A stretch of DNA of 64,000 bases, from contig DATGUF010000013.1 in NCBI GenBank assembly GCA_035301485.1, positions 1 through 64,000 on the forward strand, read 5' to 3'. Position numbers and translations under genes: made by a program. Shown one piece after another: positions 15,512 to 24,414 of this stretch (position 1 is its first letter; the number at the start of each line of letters is the position of its first letter). Source of the DNA: CALEAR01 sp035301485. Lineage in GTDB: Bacteria > Pseudomonadota > Gammaproteobacteria > Pseudomonadales > Alcanivoracaceae. Below the pieces are notes generated by a model that saw only the letters and a program-made list of their open reading frames with translations, was not told where the DNA came from and did no database searches.

Positions 15512-18500
15512 TTAGTTTTTAGTGTCTAAGGTGTTGTTTTTGTGTGATGAAACGCTGTCCTCATCATCTGCCAGTGTGACAGCATCTCCTTGTGTGTTAA
15601 CCAGTGTCACTTCAAGCTGGTTGTAAGCAATGTTGATGTTTAAAGCCCGCGCTCGCTCAATAATGCTTTGGTTTAACTCATCAATGGTGCGCATACGGTC
15701 GGAAAGCGTTTTTACATGCATTCTCAAGTCGTAATCGAGTGTGCTGGCGCTCATGGCCGTAAAAAGCGCTGTTGGGGCAGGGTCATCAAGAACGCGCGGG
15801 TTTGCTGCCGCTGCGTCTAATAGCATTTGCTTGGCAAGATTTAGATCAGTGTCGTACCCAAACCCAACTTTAACAACCACGCGAGTGACCGTGTCGGTGA
15901 GGGTCCAGTTCACAAAGCGATCGGTAACAAAAGCCTTGTTAGGCAGAATGACTTCGCAGCGATTGGAATCACGCACTGTGGTGGCACGAATACGAATGCG
16001 GGTGACGGTGCCTGTGTAGTTACCAATGGTGACGAAATCACCCACACGAATAGGGCGTTCAAACAAAAGAATAATGCCAGAAATAAAGTTGGCGAATATT
16101 TCTTGCAAACCAAACCCTAAGCCAAACCCAAGGGCGGCCACTAGCCACTGCAGTTTATCCCAAGAAATGCCCAGGGTGGCCATGGCGGCCACTATGCCAA
16201 TGCTTGTTAACGCATAGGTAAGCAGCGCTGTAATGGTGTAGCTGCTACCAGGCTTAAGAGTAAGCCTAGAAAGGACGGTAACGGCTAATAAGCTTGGTAG
16301 GTTGCGCGCTAGAGCAATGCTGATGGCTAAAATTAAAGTGGCTCCTAATAAATTGCCTAAGGTGGCATTGCCACTTTCGCCATAGCTCCACAAGGTGATG
16401 TGGTCGAGATAAGACAGTGCGCCAACGAGGTCGGCCCAAATGAAGTAAAGCAGTGTGCCTAGCACCAATAGGGTGGCCCAGCGCACTAAGCGTAACGATT
16501 GTTCGTTTAAGCGCACCAGGTCTAAATTTAAAGCATCTTCTTTTGCGCTTAATTCACTGTCTTCCACTTCCTCTTTTTCTTCGCGGTATTGGCGTCTCAA
16601 TATTGCTCTTTCATAAGCCAGTTGGCGCGCAGACACGTTTAGTGCACGTAGGGCGAGGTGGTAAATTAAATAACAGGCCCAAAGCGCGGCCAGTGATAGT
16701 AACAAGCGCTGCGCTAAAGTAATGGCGGTGTAGTGATAGCCCAATGCAGAAGCGATGGCTACCCCAACGGGTAAACACAGAAGGAGAAGAGAGCCTATTA
16801 CCGGCAGTAAGGCGATTTTTTCTTGTGCCTCGGAAGTCTCGCGGTGTTGCATGAGTGGGCGCCATAAGGACCACGCCAACATTAAACCGATGATAACGAA
16901 CAGTAAGGGCCCTAGCGGGTTGCTCATTAGGCTAGCGGGATGTTGCTTGCCCAGTTGAATGCTCCATAGAACGGGCAGTAGCAATAGGCTAAAAGGTACA
17001 ATGCGTTTGCTGAAATATTCGCTGCCTGTTGCAGACCAACGGAAGTGCTGCTGCCCAATACCTTCTGCATGCAAAATATCCTTGGCCCACAGTAACAGCC
17101 ACAGAGCCAAACCATATTGCCACGTTAGGGTAAACAGCATGCCGTTATAGGTATAAGTGGTTTTGGGTAACCATAAAATGGCGCTGAGGGTAATGGCTAG
17201 CGGTAGTGGTGCGCTGTTGAACAAGCTAAGTATCAGAGCTTTAGGGGTGTGCCACTGGCGCTCATAGCGCACATAACCGGTTTGTTCGTTAATGGCGGCC
17301 ACTTCTTGCTGCCAGTGAGAGGTTTGGCGGCGCAACAACGCTAGCAAGGCAAAACCTGTAAGCAGCCATGGCCACTGTTTCTTAAAGCCTGTTTGAAATG
17401 CACTATAAATGGGCTGTAGTTTGAGTGAGCCAAGCGTACTAAATAATTTTTGCGGTAGCTGCTGCCACCAATGGCTATCCATGGGGCGGCTGCTTGGCAT
17501 CCAAAACAATTGTTCGGTGATAATGTCTTGGTTTTGTTTGATGGCCGCTAACAGTTGCTGGTAAATAATGCGGTTGTTAACGGCTAAATCTAAAGTGTCG
17601 GCCAGTGCATCACTTAAGGCATCGAGCAGTTGCCAGCCCATTTCTAGGTTATCGGCTAAGGCAGTTTGCAGGGTGGAGTCTGTGGTGCCTTCTTGTTGCA
17701 ACATTTCAGCCGCTGTGTCGACGGCATTCGTTTTTGCGATGCGTTGTTTGGTTAATTGAAACTGTTCAATACGCCAATCTGCTAGTTGTGTATCGTCGTA
17801 AGCCGGCGCTTTAGGTTTGGGAAGCTGTTGCTGCTGTTGGTAAAGCAGTTGTGATAGCAGCAGGCTGCCACGCAAGGCGTCTATTTGCTCTTGTAGGTTG
17901 TGCACCATTTGGCGGCTACGTTTGAGTTGTTCTTGCAGTTGTAATTGTTCTTGCTGCAAGGTTCTTTGTGCTTTGTTCACGCTGTTTAAACGCTCTGCGT
18001 ATTGCAGGTTACTTTTGATTTGCTGCGCTAAAGCGGGGGAACGCTGAGCAAGGAGTTGTAAATCTTCAGCGCTGCCATAGGCCAATAAACTATCGAGTTG
18101 CGCATCGCGTTGTTGGGTGAGGTGTTGTTCGCGGAGGCTGATGCTGCGTTTAGCATGCTCTATTTGTAGGGCTACCCATTGTTGTTTAATGTTTGCGTAA
18201 CGCTGCTGTGTAGGGTTTATTTGCAGCTCTTGGCGCAACACATTGAGTTCTGCATTGTGCACATCGGTTTTAAGCTGCCAGTAAATATAGTCGGGAGTTT
18301 GCTGTTGGCTACTGTCTAAAGTGGCTAGCTGTGCCTTAGCATCCTCTAAAAGCTTTAGGGTGTCTGCAATGCGGCGCTGGTTTCGTTCAGGCAGGGTTTG
18401 CGTGTTGGAAAAGTTAATCTCCGCTTGCTGGAGTTCGTCTTGCAGTGCGTTGAGTTGTGTATAAGCGTCTGTAAGCGCCACTTTTTGTTCGGCAAGGGTA

Positions 18501-18823
18501 AGGTGCTTGAAGTCGGGCGCTATATAGCTGCTGTTTGCAAGCTGTTGTTCAAGTTTGAGTGCATCTGTTGTGGCGCTTTGTTGGGCCTGTTCGAGGGTGC
18601 TTAGCTGCTGCGCTAATTGTGTTTTTTGTTGTAGTAAATCTTTGTTTTTCTGCCACAGCTCTCGTTTTTTTTGAGCTTCTTCGGTGTCTTCTTGGGCGAG
18701 GTTTTCTAGCTGTTGCTCTATGTGGGCTAAGGTAGTGGCTTGCAGGGGCGCACTCGCCAACGTTAGTAACAGCGTTAAGCACGCGAGTTTAAGAAAATTA
18801 ACGAAAGTGGGGTGCATGGCCAA
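15512..18823 (-). CDS. mscK: MscK/KefA-type large mechanosensitive channel
   Basis: Giant MscS-superfamily channel of 1103 residues (MscK, YbiO or YjeP-like) that protects against hypo-osmotic shock. It has a signal peptide (about 1-29), a long periplasmic Gln-rich coiled coil (about 30-350), a multi-helix membrane region (about 480-860) and the MscS pore and cytosolic beta domain near the C-terminus (GFGLQEIFANFISGIILLFE, then IRVGDFVTIG). The TTG at 18823 is chosen because GAGGA lies eight bases upstream; the ATG two codons later would have a spacing of 14. The exact paralogue is uncertain. It precedes fadBA but is separated from it by a regulatory region. Confidence 0.85.
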   Translation of the reverse strand: MAMHPTFVNFLKLACLTLLLTLASAPLQATTLAHIEQQLENLAQEDTEEAQKKRELWQKNKDLLQQKTQLAQQLSTLEQAQQSATTDALKLEQQLANSSYIAPDFKHLTLAEQKVALTDAYTQLNALQDELQQAEINFSNTQTLPERNQRRIADTLKLLEDAKAQLATLDSSQQQTPDYIYWQLKTDVHNAELNVLRQELQINPTQQRYANIKQQWVALQIEHAKRSISLREQHLTQQRDAQLDSLLAYGSAEDLQLLAQRSPALAQQIKSNLQYAERLNSVNKAQRTLQQEQLQLQEQLKRSRQMVHNLQEQIDALRGSLLLSQLLYQQQQQLPKPKAPAYDDTQLADWRIEQFQLTKQRIAKTNAVDTAAEMLQQEGTTDSTLQTALADNLEMGWQLLDALSDALADTLDLAVNNRIIYQQLLAAIKQNQDIITEQLFWMPSSRPMDSHWWQQLPQKLFSTLGSLKLQPIYSAFQTGFKKQWPWLLTGFALLALLRRQTSHWQQEVAAINEQTGYVRYERQWHTPKALILSLFNSAPLPLAITLSAILWLPKTTYTYNGMLFTLTWQYGLALWLLLWAKDILHAEGIGQQHFRWSATGSEYFSKRIVPFSLLLLPVLWSIQLGKQHPASLMSNPLGPLLFVIIGLMLAWSLWRPLMQHRETSEAQEKIALLPVIGSLLLLCLPVGVAIASALGYHYTAITLAQRLLLSLAALWACYLIYHLALRALNVSARQLAYERAILRRQYREEKEEVEDSELSAKEDALNLDLVRLNEQSLRLVRWATLLVLGTLLYFIWADLVGALSYLDHITLWSYGESGNATLGNLLGATLILAISIALARNLPSLLAVTVLSRLTLKPGSSYTITALLTYALTSIGIVAAMATLGISWDKLQWLVAALGFGLGFGLQEIFANFISGIILLFERPIRVGDFVTIGNYTGTVTRIRIRATTVRDSNRCEVILPNKAFVTDRFVNWTLTDTVTRVVVKVGFGYDTDLNLAKQMLLDAAAANPRVLDDPAPTALFTAMSASTLDYDLRMHVKTLSDRMRTIDELNQSIIERARALNINIAYNQLEVTLVNTQGDAVTLADDEDSVSSHKNNTLDTKN

Positions 18824-18939
18824 TCAGAGCGTCCTCGGTGTAAAGATAAGTAAGGCTCTTAGTGTGCACCGAATGTTCTGTGAGTAGCAAGGTATATCAA
18901 AGGGCTACACTGTGGCGGCAGCCCTTTGTAGGGTGGAAG

Positions 18940-19755
18940 TTAAAACGGCAGTTTACGTGGTTTAAATTCCGCCACGCTTTTCTTTAAGGCTGCTTTGGCG
19001 GCACGGCGTTGGTTGCTGTTAAGCAGCACACGCAGTTGTGCTAAACGCTCTCGTGCTAGGGCGCGCTTAGGTGTGCTCACCCAGTTCTTTTGGAACAGTA
19101 CTTTAATTGTGCCAAGGGCATCGGGAGATTTCTCCACCAAGGTAGCGCATAGGGCTTCTGCAGCAGCCATGGGGTCTTCATGCACTTCTGTGATGAGTTG
19201 CCACTTTAAGGCTTCTTCTGCGCTAATCACTTCTCCTGTCATGGCTAGTTTTTTGGCCACATCCAGTGGCATGAGTTCGCGCAAGGTAAGGGTGCCAGAC
19301 ATATCGGGCACCAAACCCCATTTTATTTCCATAATGGAAAGTTTGCTGTTGGGGGTGCTGAAGCGGAAATCAGCGGCCAGTGCCAGTTGCAAAGCGCCGC
19401 CATAGCAGTGGCCATGGATTACCGCCACCACGGGCACAGGCACATTGCGCCACGCCCAACAGGCTTGCTGGAACAGGTTCGTGCGCCGCCCCCAAGGAAA
19501 GAATGACAGGAACATTTGAGCGGGTTGGCCGGTAACACTCGCCACATCTAAGCCGGTGCTAAACGCAGGGCCGTCACCACTGAGGATGACAGCCCTGAGT
19601 TCACGCTGCGGACGCAGCCAAGCGGCTGCCTCCGTCAGTGCTTTAAGCATGGGTAAATCTAAGCCGTTGTATTTGTCGGCACGTATCATGCGCACATGAG
19701 CGATGTGATCGCTCAGTGACACTGCGACACGGCTACGAAATACTTTGTCAGACAT
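18940..19755 (-). CDS. Crotonase-family protein, possible dienoyl-CoA isomerase
   Basis: Enoyl-CoA hydratase/isomerase superfamily protein of 271 residues. The oxyanion-hole segments are present (FSTGLDVAS near 65; GHCYGGALQLAL near 116). The first hydratase glutamate is replaced by Q123, while E143 and D151 (MEIKWGLVPDMSG) line up with the catalytic Glu/Asp of delta3,5-delta2,4-dienoyl-CoA isomerases. A hydratase is therefore less likely and an isomerase of unsaturated acyl-CoA more likely, by inference. It starts three bases after the gatB stop, with its ribosome site inside the gatB end, so it is the last gene of gatCAB. Confidence 0.82.
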   Translation of the reverse strand: MSDKVFRSRVAVSLSDHIAHVRMIRADKYNGLDLPMLKALTEAAAWLRPQRELRAVILSGDGPAFSTGLDVASVTGQPAQMFLSFFPWGRRTNLFQQACWAWRNVPVPVVAVIHGHCYGGALQLALAADFRFSTPNSKLSIMEIKWGLVPDMSGTLTLRELMPLDVAKKLAMTGEVISAEEALKWQLITEVHEDPMAAAEALCATLVEKSPDALGTIKVLFQKNWVSTPKRALARERLAQLRVLLNSNQRRAAKAALKKSVAEFKPRKLPF

Positions 19756-19758
19756 GTT

Positions 19759-21207
19759 TTACCCTTTTAATTTCGCTTGCAACAGCTCGTTCACCTGCTG
19801 TGGGTTGGCCTTGCCCTTGCTGAGGCGCATGGTTTGGCCTACGAAGAAGCCGAACATACGTTTTTGGCGGTGCTCTTCAGCGGCACGGAAGGCCTCCACT
19901 TGTTCTGGGTTTTCGGCAATCACTTGATCTACGAGTTTTTCTAACTCGCCAGAATCCGACATTTGCTTTAAACCTTGCTCTTCGATGATGGTGTCTGGGT
20001 CTTTGCTGGTTTCCCACGCAGCCTCAAACACCTGTTTCGCGATGCGTCCAGAGATGGTGCCATCTTTAATACGGCTAATGAGCTGAGCTAGCTGTTCTGC
20101 ACTAATTGGCGCGTCGGTGATGCTAACGCTGTGCTGGTTGAGCGCGCCCGCGAGGTCGCCGAGCACCCAGTTGGCGGCCAGTTTGGCATCGCCACAGGCG
20201 GTGGTAACGGCTTCGAAATAATCAGCTGTAAAACGGTCGCTAGTGAGTTGTACTGCATCATAAGTGGATAACTCATACTCACTAATAAAGCGCGTTTTGC
20301 GTGCTTCAGGCAGCTCAGGCAAAGCTTCTTTCAGTGCTTGGATTTGTGCCTCTGTTACATTAACGGGGGCGATATCTGGGCACGGGAAATAGCGGTAATC
20401 GTCAGCATCTTCTTTCACACGCATGGAGCGTGCAGTGTGCGTGTCGCCATTGTATAAGCGTGTTTCCTGAATAACTTCGCCGCCATCTTCCAAGATGTCG
20501 ATTTGGCGCTCTACCTCTTGCTTAATACACGCTTCCATAAAGCGGAAGGAGTTGAGGTTTTTTGTTTCCGTACGCACGCCTAGGGTTTCGGTGCCTTTTT
20601 TGCGTACCGACACGTTAACGTCGAAGCGTAAAGAGCCTTGCGCCATTTTACCGTCGCACACGCCAAGGGTAGTAACAATGCTGTACAACGAGCGCGCAAA
20701 AGCCACCGCTTCTTCCGCAGAACGCATGTCGGGCTCGGTGACTACTTCAATTAAAGGAGTGCCCGCTCGGTTTAAATCGATGCCCGATTGGCCATGAAAG
20801 CCTTCGTGGCTAGATTTGCCTGCGTCTTCTTCTAAGTGAGCATGGTGAATGCGAATGGTTTTTCGTTCGCCATTGCTGAGCTCAATGTCGATGCCGCCAC
20901 CCACCACAATGGGTTCGTCGTTTTGTGTGGTTTGGTAGCCTTTTGGCGAATCAGGGTAGAAATAGTGTTTGCGCTCAAATACTGAGCGTTTGTTGATGTC
21001 TGCGCCCACAGCGAGGCCGAATTTAATCGCTTGCTCAATAGCGCCTTTGTTAACGCTAGCGATGGTGCCTGGCATGCCCAAATCAATCAGGCTGGCTTGG
21101 CTGTTTGGTTCGGCACCAAAAGCGGTGCTGGCAGCAGAAAATATTTTTGAGGCAGTGGTGAGTTGCACGTGAACCTCAAGGCCAATAACGGTTTCCCACG
21201 AGTTCAT
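19759..21207 (-). CDS. gatB: Asp-tRNA(Asn)/Glu-tRNA(Gln) amidotransferase subunit B
   Basis: Kinase and transamidase subunit of GatCAB, which converts misacylated Glu-tRNA(Gln) or Asp-tRNA(Asn) to Gln- or Asn-tRNA. At 482 residues it is full length. It begins WETVIGLEVHVQL, has DLNRAGTPLIEVVTEPDMRS near residue 150 and YRYFPCPDI near 260, and ends with the helical YqeY-like tail that binds tRNA. It follows gatA directly with no gap. Confidence 0.96.
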   Translation of the reverse strand: MNSWETVIGLEVHVQLTTASKIFSAASTAFGAEPNSQASLIDLGMPGTIASVNKGAIEQAIKFGLAVGADINKRSVFERKHYFYPDSPKGYQTTQNDEPIVVGGGIDIELSNGERKTIRIHHAHLEEDAGKSSHEGFHGQSGIDLNRAGTPLIEVVTEPDMRSAEEAVAFARSLYSIVTTLGVCDGKMAQGSLRFDVNVSVRKKGTETLGVRTETKNLNSFRFMEACIKQEVERQIDILEDGGEVIQETRLYNGDTHTARSMRVKEDADDYRYFPCPDIAPVNVTEAQIQALKEALPELPEARKTRFISEYELSTYDAVQLTSDRFTADYFEAVTTACGDAKLAANWVLGDLAGALNQHSVSITDAPISAEQLAQLISRIKDGTISGRIAKQVFEAAWETSKDPDTIIEEQGLKQMSDSGELEKLVDQVIAENPEQVEAFRAAEEHRQKRMFGFFVGQTMRLSKGKANPQQVNELLQAKLKG

Positions 21208-22665
21208 TTATGCATCTCCCATAGCAGTAGGTTGTTGTGTATGCCAATCGGTATGTTGCTGATATTGGTGAGCCACTTGCAGCAAACGGGCTTCATCAAA
21301 GGCGCGTCCGATAAGCTGCGCCCCCACGGGTAAACCTTGTGAGAAGCCTACAGGTAGAGACAGTGCAGGCAACCCAGCCAAGTTGGCGCCAATGGTGTAA
21401 GTGTCTGATAAATTCATGGCCACAGGCCCTTCTTTATCAGCAAAGGGGAAGGCGGTGGTGGGGGTGGTGGGCCCAAAAATAACATCCACGTCGTTAAGGG
21501 CATTGTTAAAGGCATCGGCAATCATGCGGCGCACTTTTTGTGCTTGCACGTAGTACTTGTCATACCCCTTGGTGGAGAGCATGAAGTTACCGAGTAGGAT
21601 TCGCTCTTGCACATTGAGGCCAAAGCCTTCGCTGCGGCTACGGCGGTAAAGGTCTTCGATGTCTTTAGGGTTGTCGCACTGATGGCCAAAACGCACGCCG
21701 TCAAGGCGCGCTAAGTTAGAGGCCGCTTCTGCCGCCACCAACGCCGTGTAGGTGGGGATAACCCACTCTAAACAGGGCAGCGAAATGTCCACAATGGTGG
21801 CGCCTTGCGCTTCGAGTGCCGCTAGCGCAGCACGTACGGGAGTGGCCACTTCGTCAGAAAGAGCTGCCGAGAAAAGTTGCTCAGGAACGCCAATGCGTAA
21901 GCCGCTAATGGGTTGCGTTAATGCAGCAGTGTAATCGGGCACCGCTTGAGTGGCGCTGGTGCCATCTTTTTCATCGTGGCCAGCCATAGCGCCGAGCAAT
22001 AAAGCACAGTCAGCTGCAGTGGTGGCCATGGGGCCCGCATGGTCGAGGCTTGAGGCTAGCGCCACCATGCCCCAACGAGAAATGCGCCCATAGGTGGGCT
22101 TTAAGCCGGTTATGCCGGTTAAAGCAGAGGGCTGACGAATGGAGCCGCCCGTGTCTGAACCAGTGGCAGCCGGTGTTAAGCGAGCCGCTACTGCTGCAGC
22201 AGAGCCGCCAGAAGAGCCACCAGGTACGCGTTCTGTATCCCATGGGTTTTTTACTGGCCCATAAAAACTGGTTTCACTGGAAGAACCCATGGCGAGCTCA
22301 TCCATATTGGTTTTGCCGAGCATCACCATACCGGCTTGCTGTAAACGCTCCACCACTGTGGCGTCGTAAGGAGGTAAGAAATTATCGAGCATGCGTGAAG
22401 CGCTCGAAGTGCGAATGTTCTTGGTGCAGAACATGTCTTTGTGAGCAATGGGAAGGCCGGTAAGAGGGCCTGCTTGGCCTGCCGCTCTCGCTTTATCGGC
22501 GGCTTTTGCTTGGGCTAAAGCCACTTCTGCGGTAACGGTAATGAAGCTGTTGAGGGTTTTGTCCTGTGCTTCAATACGCGCGAGATAATGCTCGGCCAAC
22601 TCTGTTGCGCTGAAATCACCACGCTCAAGGCCTTGCTGTAATTGCGTTAAGGTTTTCTGATGCAT
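21208..22665 (-). CDS. gatA: Asp-tRNA(Asn)/Glu-tRNA(Gln) amidotransferase subunit A
   Basis: Glutaminase subunit of GatCAB, an amidase-signature enzyme supplying ammonia. The Ser-cisSer-Lys triad is visible: Lys in PIAHKDMF, and the serines in GGSSGGSAAAVA and GSDTGGSIRQP. About 485 residues, normal length. An ATG two codons upstream (22671) abuts the ribosome site AAGGA, so the ATG at 22665, with six-base spacing, is preferred. That ribosome site overlaps the gatC stop, suggesting coupling. Confidence 0.96.
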   Translation of the reverse strand: MHQKTLTQLQQGLERGDFSATELAEHYLARIEAQDKTLNSFITVTAEVALAQAKAADKARAAGQAGPLTGLPIAHKDMFCTKNIRTSSASRMLDNFLPPYDATVVERLQQAGMVMLGKTNMDELAMGSSSETSFYGPVKNPWDTERVPGGSSGGSAAAVAARLTPAATGSDTGGSIRQPSALTGITGLKPTYGRISRWGMVALASSLDHAGPMATTAADCALLLGAMAGHDEKDGTSATQAVPDYTAALTQPISGLRIGVPEQLFSAALSDEVATPVRAALAALEAQGATIVDISLPCLEWVIPTYTALVAAEAASNLARLDGVRFGHQCDNPKDIEDLYRRSRSEGFGLNVQERILLGNFMLSTKGYDKYYVQAQKVRRMIADAFNNALNDVDVIFGPTTPTTAFPFADKEGPVAMNLSDTYTIGANLAGLPALSLPVGFSQGLPVGAQLIGRAFDEARLLQVAHQYQQHTDWHTQQPTAMGDA

Positions 22666-22674
22666 GGTCATTCC

Positions 22675-22965
22675 TTATTCTTCAATAACTTGCGGAACCA
22701 CATAGTGGTGGTCGGCGGTGTTTGCAGCGAGGTGCATAACGTCTTCGCGGCAATCCTGCTCGGTGACAACATCTTCTCGTAGGGGTTGCGAAGGGTCGAA
22801 CAAATGCAAAAGGGGTTGCGTGTCACCGGTATCGATAGTGGATAGAGTGTCCACCACATCGATGAGTTGTTGTAAATGTGCAAGGGTGGTGTCGGTGCCT
22901 ACAGTGGCTAGCTCGAGTTGCGAGAACTCAGCTAAACGTGCTAGGTCTTCTTGGGTTAATAACAT
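22675..22965 (-). CDS. gatC: Asp-tRNA(Asn)/Glu-tRNA(Gln) amidotransferase subunit C
   Basis: Small subunit that clamps GatA to GatB. The 96-residue protein begins MLLTQEDLARLAEFSQLEL, as in family members, and ends with the LREDVVTEQD...YVVPQVIEE segment. The open frame extends 20 codons further, but the ATG at 22965 has GGAGAA upstream. First gene of the operon gatC-gatA-gatB-crotonase, divergent from mreB. Confidence 0.94.
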   Translation of the reverse strand: MLLTQEDLARLAEFSQLELATVGTDTTLAHLQQLIDVVDTLSTIDTGDTQPLLHLFDPSQPLREDVVTEQDCREDVMHLAANTADHHYVVPQVIEE

Positions 22966-23300
22966 GAAATTTTGTTCTCCATGGCAGAGTGCAAGTAAGG
23001 CTGTGCAAGTGAAAATGACAGCCAATCAAGAAAAAACTTGCGAAAACGGCCTGTAAAATAGCATAAATCATGGCTCTAGGGCTAGCAGATAGGGAGCTAA
23101 AAGCAGCTTAATCGCTTGCCCCAAGGGGCAAGCGTTGTTAGAGTTGCGCGTTCTAACTATCATTGCCGCATGAGCGTGTTTTTTGGCCGGTAGGTGCTCA
23201 CCTTTTGAACTACTGCCTTACTGCCCAGTGTTAAAAATTGGTGTTTATTAGCACAGCGGCGATCTCTATAGCGCACCAAACATTTAGGAAACCGACTAGA
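22966..23300. other. Divergent gatC / mreB intergenic region
   Basis: 335 bases without a gene. It must hold the promoters of both gatCAB and mreBCD. Apart from a perfect 22-base palindrome at 23113-23134 I see no convincing promoter pair. TTGAAC near 23207 is a possible -35 for mreB, but the -10 is poor. Confidence 0.5.
23113..23134. repeat. Perfect palindrome upstream of mreB
   Basis: CGCTTGCCCC-AA-GGGGCAAGCG, ten-base arms. Transcribed, it would form a very stable hairpin with a tiny loop. No T-run follows directly. It could be an operator or an mRNA structure in the long mreB leader. Confidence 0.45.
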
Positions 23301-24344
23301 ATGTCTTTGATTAAGCGAATCCGGGGGATGTTCTCCACCGATTTATCCATTGACCTAGGTACGGCGAATACCATTATTTATGTTCGTGGTCGGGGCATTG
23401 TCCTTGACGAACCTTCTGTAGTTGCTATTCGTAACCATGGCGCACAAAAGAGCGTTGCAGCAGTAGGCGGCGACGCAAAACGCATGCTTGGGCGTACCCC
23501 AGGCAATATCACCGCCATTAGGCCCATGAAAGATGGTGTGATTGCAGATTTCGAAATCACAGAAAAAATGCTGCACTATTTTATTCGTCGCGTGCATGAA
23601 GGAAGTTTCTTCCCGCCTGCGCCACGTGTATTAGTGTGCATTCCTTGTAAATCCACGCAAGTAGAGCGACGTGCCATTCAAGATTCCGCTTACGGTGCTG
23701 GCGCGCGTGAAGTGTTTTTAATTGAAGAGCCCATGGCGGCGGCTATCGGTGCAGGCTTACCTGTGGACGAAGCGCACGGCTCCATGGTGGTAGATATCGG
23801 TGGTGGCACCACTGAAATTGCTATTATTTCTTTAAACGGCATTGTTTACGCAGAATCCGTTCGTGTAGGTGGCGACCGTTTCGACGAAGCCATTGTTAGC
23901 TTTGTGCGCAAGGAATATGGCAGTTTAATCGGTGAAGCCACTGCAGAGCGTATTAAGCAAGAAATCGGTACTGCCTACCTAGAAGATGAAATTCGCGAAA
24001 TTGATGTGCGTGGTCGTAATCTGGCTGAAGGTATTCCACGTGGTTTCACGCTTAATAGCGAAGAAATCCTTACCGCCTTGCAAGATCCATTATCCAGTAT
24101 CGTTAACGCGGTGCGTAACGCGCTAGAAGCGTCGCCTCCTGAATTAGCGTCCGATATTGCCGAACGTGGGTTAGTAGTAACAGGCGGTGGTGCTTTGTTG
24201 CGCGGTATAGATCGCCTGCTCAGCGAAGAAACTGGCTTGCCAGTGGTGGTGGCGGATGATCCACTAACCTGTGTGGCAAGAGGTGGTGGCCGCGCGCTTG
24301 AGTTGATCGACTCTCGTGGTATGGAAGGTTTAGCCTTAAGCTAA
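23301..24344 (+). CDS. mreB: Rod shape-determining actin homologue MreB
   Basis: Bacterial actin that forms membrane-bound filaments directing lateral peptidoglycan synthesis. The 347-residue protein has the phosphate-1 motif IDLGTANT near 19, the phosphate-2 region VDIGGGTTEIA near 165 and the adenosine motif VVTGGGALLRG near 292. The ATG at 23301 gives the standard N-terminus MSLIKRIRGMFS. An upstream GTG would add 21 residues not seen in the family. It is followed by mreC and mreD in the usual operon. Confidence 0.97.
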   Translation: MSLIKRIRGMFSTDLSIDLGTANTIIYVRGRGIVLDEPSVVAIRNHGAQKSVAAVGGDAKRMLGRTPGNITAIRPMKDGVIADFEITEKMLHYFIRRVHEGSFFPPAPRVLVCIPCKSTQVERRAIQDSAYGAGAREVFLIEEPMAAAIGAGLPVDEAHGSMVVDIGGGTTEIAIISLNGIVYAESVRVGGDRFDEAIVSFVRKEYGSLIGEATAERIKQEIGTAYLEDEIREIDVRGRNLAEGIPRGFTLNSEEILTALQDPLSSIVNAVRNALEASPPELASDIAERGLVVTGGGALLRGIDRLLSEETGLPVVVADDPLTCVARGGGRALELIDSRGMEGLALS

Positions 24345-24414
24345 AGTTGTGGGCCTTTAACAACGGTTAGAGGCCTTTTCTTTTGGGCGTCCAATCAGCC
24401 CTTGGAGGCCACTT

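Noticed and set aside
22050..22463. 137-codon plus-strand frame opposite gatA
   Set aside because: Antisense shadow with no recognisable motif.
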